From: Ktedonobacter robiniae | GTDB taxonomy: Bacteria > Chloroflexota > Ktedonobacteria > Ktedonobacterales > Ktedonobacteraceae | Assembly (NCBI RefSeq): GCF_016587375.1 | Contig: NZ_BNJG01000005.1 | Span: forward strand, 186,001 to 250,000 | Reading direction: 5' to 3' | DNA: 64,000 nt | Part shown: piece by piece, positions 17,314 through 25,705 of the stretch | How positions within the stretch are numbered: the first letter of the stretch is position 1 | How the letters are laid out: each line of letters begins with the position of its first letter | Translations under genes and position numbers: made by a program | The notes under the pieces: generated by a model | What the model was told of the DNA's origin: nothing | The model's database searches: none | What the model saw: only the letters and a program-made list of their open reading frames with translations

Positions 17314-17487
17314 ATGATGTATCGTTCCAGTTGCTGGCGTTGTGGCAGAGAGAATCGGAGCACGTTCCCAGGCCGACAAATCTCTGAGAGCGTATGCATC
17401 TCTTGCCCTCTCCTTGCCTATTTGCTAATATGCAGAGTAACGCCAAGTGAAAGAGAGAAGAGATGGAACTCATTCTCACCCAGCTAG
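17314..17487 (+). CDS. possible small zinc-ribbon ORF overlapping the CHAT gene start
   Basis: A 57-codon frame (MMYRSSCWRCGRENRS...) with two CxxC pairs (CWRC and CISC) 20 residues apart, a zinc-ribbon spacing. It overlaps the first 25 bases of the CHAT gene. No strong ribosome site precedes it. It may be a real leader-encoded peptide or chance. The CxxC pairing is the only support. Confidence 0.3.
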   Translation: MMYRSSCWRCGRENRSTFPGRQISESVCISCPLLAYLLICRVTPSEREKRWNSFSPS

Positions 17488-20400
17488 AAGATTATCAGGT
17501 CCATGTGACCTGTGATAATAACCCATCCCACACCTTTGATCTACAACCATTACGACTGCTTGGTCACTGGTTTGAACGCATCACTGACGATCCGATCCGG
17601 TATGGTCAACACCTTTTTCAAGCCCTCTTCCCGCGGATTCTCCGGCACGGTATGCACTAGATGCTCATCCTGAACGCATCGTCCTGGTCAACACGAATGA
17701 TGAGCTTGATATTCTCCCCTGGGAATATCTCTATAGTCCCGAGGGCTTCCTTGTGCTTGAGTTCCCTTTTGTACGTGGGCTTCCTCCAGAGCAACGTATT
17801 GCGCCTCCCATACTTGATAAGCCATTGCATATTGTGGCAGTTCCATCAAATCCATTGAGTCCCCTCGTTAAACCACTCAATATCGATGCAGAGTGGTGGC
17901 GCCTGAAAGAAATTGTTGAACCACTACCTTTTGATATCAGACTGGAACGCGTACGCCCACCGACGCTCCAACAAGTGCGTAGCCTAATCTCTAACAAACG
18001 ACAGAGCGTCATTCACTTTATGGGTCATGGAGAACACATTGAGAGCGGGGCAGTCCTCTGTTTTGAGAAGGAGGACGGAAACCTGGATCTGGTCGGAGCG
18101 AGAGAGTTGATTGCCAGAATACGTGGTACCACCTTTCTGATCACGCTCAATGCCTGTATGAGCGCTTCACCGGGTCCGACCGTGTTTAGTAACCTTGCGT
18201 CCTCTATCGTGCAGGCCAAAATTCCCTATGCACTAGGCATGCGCTTTAGCATCTATGACGAGGATGCCCTGGCTTTTTCCCGCATGTTCTATACAGAATT
18301 GACGCAAGGCACATCTGTTGAAGAAGCGTTGTTACAGGCTCGACTTTCACTTGCAGAGCGTCCACTCGCCTGGGCAGTTGGTGTTCCGGTCCTGTATACG
18401 TCCCTGAGCACACCAGCATACGGCTTTATCAATCACGCTGGCACATCCCACATTGATGAGCATCAACCACGTATTGAAGTGAGCAGTATCGCTCGGGCAG
18501 TCGGAGCTTTTCAGGGTCGAGTAGATGATCTGAAAAGCCTTGGCCACCTGCTCACAGGGAACAAGCGAGCGCGAATACTTACCATCCATGGTGGTAGTGG
18601 GCAAGGCAAGACAGCACTAGCTCGTGAGGCCATTGAACGCTTTGCGTATGCATGGCCGGGAGGTGTCTGGGGCATCATGCTTGATCCACTCCCTGATCGA
18701 ACCCGCATTGTAAACGATCTGGCTCAATTTTTAGGAATTCATGGACAAAAGGCCGACAATCCAGAAGATAGGGAGCATCAGGTCCTCAGGCTACTTGCTA
18801 CAAGGCGCGTTCTACTTGTACTTGACAATGCTGAAACACTGGTCGACGCAGTCAATGCCAGGGATTCCCAGGCGATTGCTCTTACTGAATTTATCCAACA
18901 ACTTCCCGGCGCATCAGTCAGCCTGCTCATCACCTCACGTGTCCAGTTCGGTTGGCCGGATGAAATCACCCATGAGTTGGGAGGCTTAACAATGGAGGAA
19001 GGAGCACGACTCTTCCAGCAATGCGCGCCTGGACGTCAAGAAGCTATTTCGACGAAAGAAGCACAGGAGCTCAGCCAGAAACTAGAAGGACATCCGTTGA
19101 GCCTGCGTCTCCTTGGAGGGGCATTCAATGCGAGCGCACTTTCCTTGCCTGTCTTTATTCAAGACTATGAAATGCAATTGGTTAATGCCGAGAACAAATA
19201 TGTGGGTGAGGACCATCGACATCGCCAACTTTACGCGAGCATGGAAACCAGCATTCGCTACTTAAATGATGAGCAGCGCCACCTGCTTCGTAATCTCTGG
19301 ATTTTTCAAGCGCCGTTCTTGCCAGATATCGCAGCCTCCATTTTTGACCCGGACAGCGAAGAAACAGATTCCACATCTTCAGCAATATATACACAACTAA
19401 GTATCCTCTGGCAACGAGGATTACTGGCATGTATTACCATTACAGCACGTGATGACACGCAAGACCTGTACTATCTCCTCCCAACAACCCGTCTGTATAT
19501 TCAGACCTATATGCAAAGTACCTCTCTACAAGAAGAAATATTGCATCGCTATGGGGAAGCATATGAACTCTTCACATATACGGCATATGAGGAGATGGAC
19601 CAGAGTGCATCCATCGTCGCGATAATACAACAGACAGAAAAAGATTTGGAACAGGGAATACAGTATGCCGATGTTTCCAGACAAATGAGCTATAAGGCGT
19701 ACTGGGCTGCAATCCTTTCTCGCTTAGGGAAAGCGCTCAAAGCACAGGGGATTCTTGAAGAAGTACTGGAGCAAGTCCAAGGATCTGATCAGCTGCTAGA
19801 ATTAGATGTACTCAGCATTCTAGGTCGGGTATACAATACCATTGGGCAGCCACAACAGGCCCTTGCTCTCTATCAACAAGCCCTGACCATCAAACGCAAG
19901 ATCGGTAACCGCACTGGCGAAGCCTCTACGCTCGCTAATATGGCTTTCAGCTATCACGCCATTGGACAAACGCAACGAGCCTTTGCTCTCTATGAGCAGG
20001 CGCTTCCCCTTGCGCGTGAAAGTGGCGATTGCCGAACTGAAGCTACTATTCTTACGAATATGGCGAATGCTTATCACGCCATTGGACAACCACAACGCGC
20101 CCTTGACCTCTATGAGCAAGCTCTCCCTATCACGCGCGAGATTGGTGATCGCGACGGTGAGGCTATCTTACTCAACAGCAACGCGATTGTCTTTAAAGAT
20201 ACGGGAAAGCCGCAACGCGCGCTCGATCTCTATGAACAAGCCCTCCCCATTGCACGCGAGATGGGCAATCGTGATAGCGAAGCCTCCACACTCAACAACA
20301 TCGCGCTCCTCTATAAGGACACGGGAAAGCCGCAACGCGCTCTCGACCTCTATAAGCAAGCGCTACCTATCACACGTGAAATCGGCAATCGTTCTCTCGA

Positions 20401-21739
20401 AGCGACCGTGCTAGGTAACATGGCTGGCGCTTATCAAGCCATTGGTCAACTACAACAAGCGCTCACATTTTATGAACAAGCGCTACCTATCACACGCGAA
20501 ATCGGCAAGCGCTCTCTCGAAGCGACCACGCTCACTTGTATGGGTTTATTATATCAGGATATGGGTCTATCACAACGCGCTCTCGCCTTCTATGAACAGG
20601 CTCTTCCCATTACACGCGAGATCGGTGATCGTAAAAGAGAAGTTACTATACTCATCAGTATGGGCCTATCGTATCAAAGCTCTGATCAGCTGCAGCAAGC
20701 CCTCGCCTTCTATGAACAGGCTCTCCCCATTACACGCGAGATCGGCGCTCGTGATAGCGAAGCTACTCTATTCAACAATATGGGGCGGATCTATGAGGAA
20801 ACGGATCAACCGCAACAAGCGCTCGATCTCTATGAGCAAGCTCTTCCCATCATGCGTGAAGTTGGCGATCGCACTACTGAAGCATCTATACTCAACAATA
20901 TGGGTGGACTCTATCAAGATATGGATCAACCGCAACGTGCCCTCGATCTCTATGAGCAAGCTCTCCTCATCAGACGTGAAGTCAGAGATCGCCAAGGTGA
21001 GGCAACGACGCTTGCACGTATCGGTATGTTGTACCATGATGCGGACCAGCCGCAACGCGCCCTTCCCCTCTATGAGCAGGCCCTCGAGCTCTCTCGTGAG
21101 ATAGGTGATCGCGCCACTGAAACCACTATTCTTACGTATATCGCCATGTTGTATCAAGCTACAAACCAGCTGCAACGCGCTCTTCCCCTTTATGAGCAGG
21201 CCCTCGGGCTCTCTCGTGAGATAGGTGATCGCGTAACCGAAGCAGAAACACTTGTTTTCATTGGCCTGTTGCACCGAACTACCAGCCAGGTGCAGGATGC
21301 CATTCTTGCTTACGAACAGGCGATACCTATCCTACGTGAACTGGGGGACCGTGCCACTGAAGCAAAAACACTTACAAGCATCGGCATGTTGTACCATGAC
21401 ACTGATGAGCCGCAACGCGCCTTTCCTCTCTACGAGCAGGCCCTCCCTCTCTTGCGTGAACTCGAGGATCGCGCCACTGAAGCCACCGTACTTTTTTGCA
21501 TGGGAAACCTTTTCTACACAGTTTTTAAAAATCCGCACAAGTCATTACAATGTATGCAACAAGTTCAATACATATTGGAGCATCACGATGTTTCAGAAGA
21601 AGAAATGGATTTTACATTAGAGGAGGTGCAAAAAGCGCAGAAAGAAGTATCACAAAACAGAGAAGCGGAGAAAATCACTCAACCTGGTGGAGCAAAAAGA
21701 ATACAATCACTATGGAAGGCTATTCGTTGGCCCTGGTAA
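17463..21739 (+). CDS. CHAT protease - NB-ARC - TPR protein (one-base frameshift)
   Basis: Likely sensor and effector protease of a STAND conflict system. The N terminus (17463-17629, MELILTQLEDYQVHV...) and the rest (frame of 17753) belong to one CHAT protein; they are joined if one C is restored in the CCC run at 17630-17632, giving about 1,425 residues. The CHAT caspase-like domain shows its dyad: His in HFMGHG (about 18026) and Cys in LNACMSA (about 18155). An NB-ARC-type NTPase follows, with Walker A HGGSGQGKTA (about 18587), RRVLLVLDNAE and HPLSLRLLGGAF. The C-terminal half is fourteen 40-residue TPRs. The start at 17463 has GAGAGAAGAG upstream. It leads an operon with TIR and membrane-protein genes. 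The frameshift may be sequencing error. Confidence 0.85.
19856..21535 (+). repeat. fourteen tandem 120-bp TPR-coding repeats
   Basis: Inside the CHAT gene a 40-codon unit (consensus RALDLYEQALPITREIGDR plus a variable half) repeats fourteen times without gaps. The YEQALP...REIGDR half is nearly invariant at DNA level while the second half varies. This suggests unit turnover by recombination plus diversification of the ligand-facing half. Confidence 0.85.
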
Positions 21740-21828
21740 GAAGCAATACGTTTTTGATAGACACGTAGGGCAGTCGAATATAAAAGGCACTGCAATAGAT
21801 TTCAAGCAGAAAGAAAACAGAAGGAATT

Positions 21829-22662
21829 ATGACAATACATATTTTTGTTCTACATGCTTCAGAGAACTCAGCCTGTGTCGATCAGATCCAGCGTAGTTGC
21901 GAGGCCTTGGGATATCAGATCTGGCACAAAGAGCAAACGTCACTATTATCCGCGGTCACTGCTCCAATCAGCAGCGAGCAAATGATCATAGGTAGTGCAG
22001 CATTTCTACTGGTCTGGAGCCGGGCTGCCGCTCAATCAAAAGAGGTGGAACGTCTGCTCCTTTTCGCACAACGTTTGCAGAAGACTATCATTGTCCTTAC
22101 ATTAGATGCTACGCCACCTCCAACAGCACTGGTCACAGAGAAAACTATCGCATTACAGCCTCCTTACGATCAATGCATGACCCAGATTGCATCGTTCCTA
22201 CCGCCATCTAAGAGCAGCGACGCATTACAAGTACTGGTTGAACAGGCTTCACATGAGTATATCCGTGAGCGAAAGGCGGCCATTGAGCAAGCAGCGGCAA
22301 TGCTGCAACGGAATGAGCAGGAAAAGGGAGTGCTGGCACTGCTCGAACATATGGTACAACATGATACGATTACTAGCGTCCGCGACAAAGCGCAAGAGGT
22401 GCTAAATCTCTATGCACAGACACTATCACAACTACCACAAACACCTTCGCAGCAAACACAGAATAGACATTCCACCTTTGGTGTACGTTGCAGAAATGGA
22501 CATGTGTCCTGTTTTGACAAACGGATTGTCTGCAAAGTCACCTATCCGGTGCCACGAGGTCAGATTCAACGCAGTGGAAAAGAGTTGGATGAATTGATCC
22601 TTACATGTACAACGTGCGGTGAGGCATTAGTTGCACATGTCGATTGTGAAGGATATAAATGA
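21829..22662 (+). CDS. TIR-domain protein with C-terminal zinc ribbon
   Basis: A 277-residue protein. Residues 1-130 fit a TIR fold: strand A IHIFVLHASEN, GYQIWHKEQ for the BB-loop strand, an AFLLVWSRAAAQSKEVERLL helix-strand unit with a candidate catalytic Glu, and KTIIVLTLDA. Residues 135-200 are helical and Gln-rich. The C-terminal 60 residues hold Cys/His pairs (CRNGHVSC...VC, CTTCG...HVDC) forming a probable zinc ribbon. TIR domains in bacterial immune systems often hydrolyse NAD or make cyclic-ADP-ribose signals; activity here is inference. It is 89 bases after the CHAT gene and overlaps the next gene, so it is operonic. Confidence 0.75.
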   Translation: MTIHIFVLHASENSACVDQIQRSCEALGYQIWHKEQTSLLSAVTAPISSEQMIIGSAAFLLVWSRAAAQSKEVERLLLFAQRLQKTIIVLTLDATPPPTALVTEKTIALQPPYDQCMTQIASFLPPSKSSDALQVLVEQASHEYIRERKAAIEQAAAMLQRNEQEKGVLALLEHMVQHDTITSVRDKAQEVLNLYAQTLSQLPQTPSQQTQNRHSTFGVRCRNGHVSCFDKRIVCKVTYPVPRGQIQRSGKELDELILTCTTCGEALVAHVDCEGYK

Positions 22663-23126
22663 TGGGTAAACAACAGGAGCCCGTTGATATCCAGGATGCG
22701 CAGGAACTCTCGGAAGAGGGAAAGCAGCTTGTTCAGATTTTCACTGATATGAAAAGCAAACAGCTCGAATTTCTCGATGAGTCCGGCAAAAGTATGATCG
22801 AACGCATCGCCACATTCCTAACGATTCTGTTTGCCGTCACTGCATTTAGCAATAACTTTCCACCACCTTATCTCAAAGGAAATGCGCCAGCCAAAATCAT
22901 GGTGACCCTGACGCTCATCCTGTATCTTCTGGCAATGGCAGCGGCGCTCCTGGCAATTCAACCACGAATGTACGATATTCCTCGCTATAATGTCACAGAG
23001 ATGGGCAAGCAGCTACAACATATCACTACCTATAAAATGCGATGTTTGCGACTGGCTGGTGTCTTGTTTGCACTTGGTTCTATTGCACTCGCACTCCTTA
23101 TTGTCGTGATCATTGCGCAGGTATAA
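22659..23126 (+). CDS. three-helix membrane protein, candidate effector
   Basis: A 155-residue protein. The soluble N terminus (1-45) is acidic and predicted helical (EEGKQLVQIFTDMKSKQLEF). Hydrophobic segments lie at about 48-64 (IATFLTILFAVTAF), 78-100 (IMVTLTLILYLLAMAAALLAI) and 130-154 (LAGVLFALGSIALALLIVVII). The ATG overlaps the TIR gene stop in ATGATG, indicating translational coupling; a second ATG at 22662 is possible. A small membrane protein behind a TIR gene and a STAND protease fits a pore-forming or membrane-disrupting effector, by analogy to other immune operons. No family recognised. Confidence 0.65.
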   Translation: MMGKQQEPVDIQDAQELSEEGKQLVQIFTDMKSKQLEFLDESGKSMIERIATFLTILFAVTAFSNNFPPPYLKGNAPAKIMVTLTLILYLLAMAAALLAIQPRMYDIPRYNVTEMGKQLQHITTYKMRCLRLAGVLFALGSIALALLIVVIIAQV

Positions 23127-23345
23127 TAGCGACTGATTGCCTACAGGCTTCACAAACAGTGTCGCGATGGGGCTCATCACGGCCACATGGATTGTGGTAA
23201 CTACCATGAATTTTACAGAGGATCGAGCGAGAAAGCCCCGCTCATTCATGACGGGGATGAATCGCCGTTCCTTTTGCCTCTCGCGTTTCCAGATCCTTCA
23301 AGTGGAAAAGAAGAAGACAGGAGAATCTCTAGAAGGAGCAAGGAC

Positions 23346-23594
23346 GTGCTCATCTACGAATACAAGTTAGATGGCAGCAAAGCGCAATATGCCGCCATTG
23401 AGGAGGCAATTCGCATTGTGCAGTTCATTCGCAACAAATGCCTCCGTCTTTGGATGGACGAACACGCCAACAAGAATGAGTTGCAGTGCTATTGTGCCGT
23501 CCTTGCCAAAGCGTTCTCCTTTGTCTTTTGCCTTAACTCACAAGCACGTCAAGCCAGTGCTGATCGGGCGTGGTCTGCCATCGCTCGCTTTTAT
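23346..23594 (+). pseudogene. IS200/IS605 TnpB N-terminal fragment
   Basis: From the GTG at 23346 the frame reads LIYEYKLDGSKAQYAAIEEA, then IVQFIRNKCLRLWMD and LNSQARQASADRAWSAIARF, the N-terminal portion of TnpB (OrfB) nucleases. It is cut after ARFY at 23594, within four bases of the stop of the converging isochorismatase gene, so the RuvC domain and zinc finger are gone. A GCCCCG-CGGGG stem with ATGAATCGCC, common ahead of such genes, lies near 23235-23270. Confidence 0.75.
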
Positions 23595-24172
23595 ACGTTC
23601 TCCTTCAGCATAGCTATGACCTCTTCAGTGGTTGCTGTTTCACCCAGCCGTGGAAATATCCGCTCCACACTATTCTGGTGGGCATAAGCATCCCTGTCAG
23701 TCATAGCATCAGTTACCAGCACGACATGATAGCCATGCTCGTGCGCCGAGCGGGCTGTTGATTCGACCCCGATACTTGTTGCCACGCCGGTAAGAAAAAC
23801 TTGTGTGACGCCGAGTTCTTGCAAATGCGCATGAAGCGGTGTGTCATGGAACGCGCCCCACGTGTTCTTGGTGATACGGTGATCGCCTGGTTGAGGGTCA
23901 AGCTCATCTGCCAGATCGGCCCATTGCGGTGGAGGCGTTGGGCGAGATTGCCCGGTTGCCTGGGCGGCTCGTGAGGCATCGGTGCGACCCGGAGCGCCGC
24001 CAACAACGTTGACGAGCACGACCGGAAATTCGCGTCCCCGAAACGCTCTGGCCAGTTCGGCTGACCGCGCAACGACCTGGCCAACTGGATGAGTGGCTGG
24101 TAGGTTTAACACGCCTTTTTGTAAATCAACGACAATGAGAGCGGCTTTTTTATCGATGGTTGTTAATGGCAT
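23591..24172 (-). CDS. isochorismatase-family hydrolase
   Basis: A 193-residue cysteine-hydrolase-fold protein. The catalytic Asp is in ALIVVDLQKG (Asp16) and the Lys in TKNTWGAF. The position usually occupied by the nucleophilic Cys reads GVATSIGVESTAR, with Gly instead of Cys. Loss of the Cys, as in true isochorismatases such as EntB and PhzD, argues against nicotinamidase or carbamoyl hydrolase activity. AAAGGAG precedes the ATG at 24172. It lies 33 bases after the MFS gene on the same strand, so an export/modification operon is likely. Substrate unknown. Confidence 0.82.
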   Translation of the reverse strand: MPLTTIDKKAALIVVDLQKGVLNLPATHPVGQVVARSAELARAFRGREFPVVLVNVVGGAPGRTDASRAAQATGQSRPTPPPQWADLADELDPQPGDHRITKNTWGAFHDTPLHAHLQELGVTQVFLTGVATSIGVESTARSAHEHGYHVVLVTDAMTDRDAYAHQNSVERIFPRLGETATTEEVIAMLKENV

Positions 24173-24205
24173 AAAAACTCCTTTAATGTTTCTCTTCAAC
24201 TACCC

Positions 24206-25501
24206 CTATTGGGCCTCTGTTGGAATGACCACAACTTCCTCAGGTCTTTCCTTTTGGGATACTGCTTCTTCCTGTCTGTTCAGTTTTTTATACACGGTAA
24301 AATACACCCACACGGCATTTATCAGTAGCAGTGCGCTGGTAAGAAAAAAGATGTATCTGATTCCCCACCAGGCTGCCACCTGTCCACCTAAAACGGAACC
24401 ACCAAAAATGCCTAAATAGCCTGCCGAGATGGTGAAACCAAACACTCTCCCGGTCAGAGCATCCGGGGTGATTTTCTTGATCAAGATATTGACCGAGGGA
24501 CTCAACCCGGCCACGGCCAACCCTAAGAAAAAGCGCAGTCCCATCAACTGCCAGGGATTCTGGACAAACGCCTGGGGAATAAAAATGATCCCTGCCACGA
24601 CCAGTGCGACAAGTATCACCTTCTGCGCTCCAATTTTGTCGGAAAGTTTCCCCAGCCTTGGGGCCGCAATGATACTCGCCAGTCCCGAGGCTGAGAAGGC
24701 CATTCCTGCTAAAAGAGCAACATGGGTCGTATCAGTGGTAAGCTGAGTAACGTAAATGGTCACAACTGGCTCAATCGAATAGAGTGCCAGTGTTATGATA
24801 AGGTAGGTGGCAGACAAGATCACCGTTAGACTTTTGTTTGGAATCGTATTCCAGATTTCTTTCACCCGCAGCGTCTCTTTCCCGCCGCGAGTAAACGATT
24901 CTTGTACAAAGAACAGGGTGGTGAGAAAAACAACCAGCAAGAGCGCGCCGGTAAGAAAAAAGACATTTTGCAAACCGAGGCTCTCTTCTATTCCTCCCCC
25001 AATGATGGGGCCAAGCAAACTGCCTGCAATATTTGCCGTTGAAAGTGTGCCTAAGGCCCAACCTGCGTGTTCCTTATCCGTCTGCGTGGCGATGAGAGTT
25101 GTACAGGCTGTACTATATCCTGTGATAACCCCCTGTAATAGCCGTAATCCAACGAGTTCATAGACATTTTGCGCCAGGCCCATGCTACAGATCACAATTC
25201 CCATACCAAGGCTGGCACGCAAAAGCATGGGTTTGCGGCCAACTCTATCCGCAGCCACACCCCAGAGAGGGGAGAAAAGAGCGGAAATAATATAGGTCAC
25301 GCCAAAGGCAAATCCCGACAACTGAGCAATCGATGCAGGGTTATCGATGCCCAGATGCTTGATATACAGTGGCAAGACGGGAGCAATCTGGCTCAGTCCT
25401 ACGCTGGTGATAAACATGCCAAACCAGCAAACTAATAAGTTCCTTTTCCAGATGGGCATGATAGCAGGCCCTCTTTCTGTTCTGACTTCTCTCAACATCA
25501 C
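24206..25501 (-). CDS. MFS drug-efflux-type transporter
   Basis: A twelve-helix major facilitator, 431 residues (or 417 from the Met at 25459). The first helix runs LLVCWFGMFITSVGLSQIAP. The A-like loop after helix 2 reads GVAADRVGRKPMLLR, and its second-half counterpart is GKLSDKIGAQKVILV; both fit DHA1 drug:H+ antiporters. A dense set of hydrophobic segments supports twelve transmembrane helices. It heads an operon with the isochorismatase. Its promoter is back to back with that of the HTH-citrate-synthase-like gene, a plausible regulator. Confidence 0.85.
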   Translation of the reverse strand: MMLREVRTERGPAIMPIWKRNLLVCWFGMFITSVGLSQIAPVLPLYIKHLGIDNPASIAQLSGFAFGVTYIISALFSPLWGVAADRVGRKPMLLRASLGMGIVICSMGLAQNVYELVGLRLLQGVITGYSTACTTLIATQTDKEHAGWALGTLSTANIAGSLLGPIIGGGIEESLGLQNVFFLTGALLLVVFLTTLFFVQESFTRGGKETLRVKEIWNTIPNKSLTVILSATYLIITLALYSIEPVVTIYVTQLTTDTTHVALLAGMAFSASGLASIIAAPRLGKLSDKIGAQKVILVALVVAGIIFIPQAFVQNPWQLMGLRFFLGLAVAGLSPSVNILIKKITPDALTGRVFGFTISAGYLGIFGGSVLGGQVAAWWGIRYIFFLTSALLLINAVWVYFTVYKKLNRQEEAVSQKERPEEVVVIPTEAQ

Positions 25502-25608
25502 TTACGAACATCCTTTTCTTTTCCTCGCGGTTGTGGTACTTGCTCTTCTCTCCACCTGGAAGAGGGGGTTGAAGGCAGCTTATGTGTGATTGTATTCACT
25601 TCTCCATG

Positions 25609-25637
25609 AGTATATTTTAATCTCGATAGGTCGTCAA
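25609..25637 (-). promoter_or_regulatory. promoter of the MFS-isochorismatase operon
   Basis: Minus strand TTGACG (25637-25632), 17 bases, TATACT (25614-25609). It is close to consensus with ideal spacing. The -35 box overlaps CAACATGTTG, a perfect 10-bp palindrome at 25635-25644. Confidence 0.55.
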
Positions 25638-25670
25638 CATGTTGATTTAAAAATCAATGTGTTATATGAT
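25635..25670 (+). promoter_or_regulatory. promoter and overlapping operator-like palindromes
   Basis: Plus strand TTGATT (25642-25647), 17 bases, TATGAT (25665-25670), upstream of the HTH-citrate-synthase-like gene. TTGATTTAAAAATCAA (25642-25657) is a palindrome with 7-base arms covering the -35 box; CAACATGTTG overlaps its left edge. A protein bound here could control both divergent promoters. Confidence 0.55.
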
Positions 25671-25705
25671 AGGGGCAACAAAACATCTGAAGGAGGCAGA
25701 AACAC

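Noticed and set aside
19856..21535. CRISPR-like regular repeat array
   Set aside because: The 120-bp periodicity is in frame and encodes 40-residue TPRs; there are no short repeats with unique spacers.
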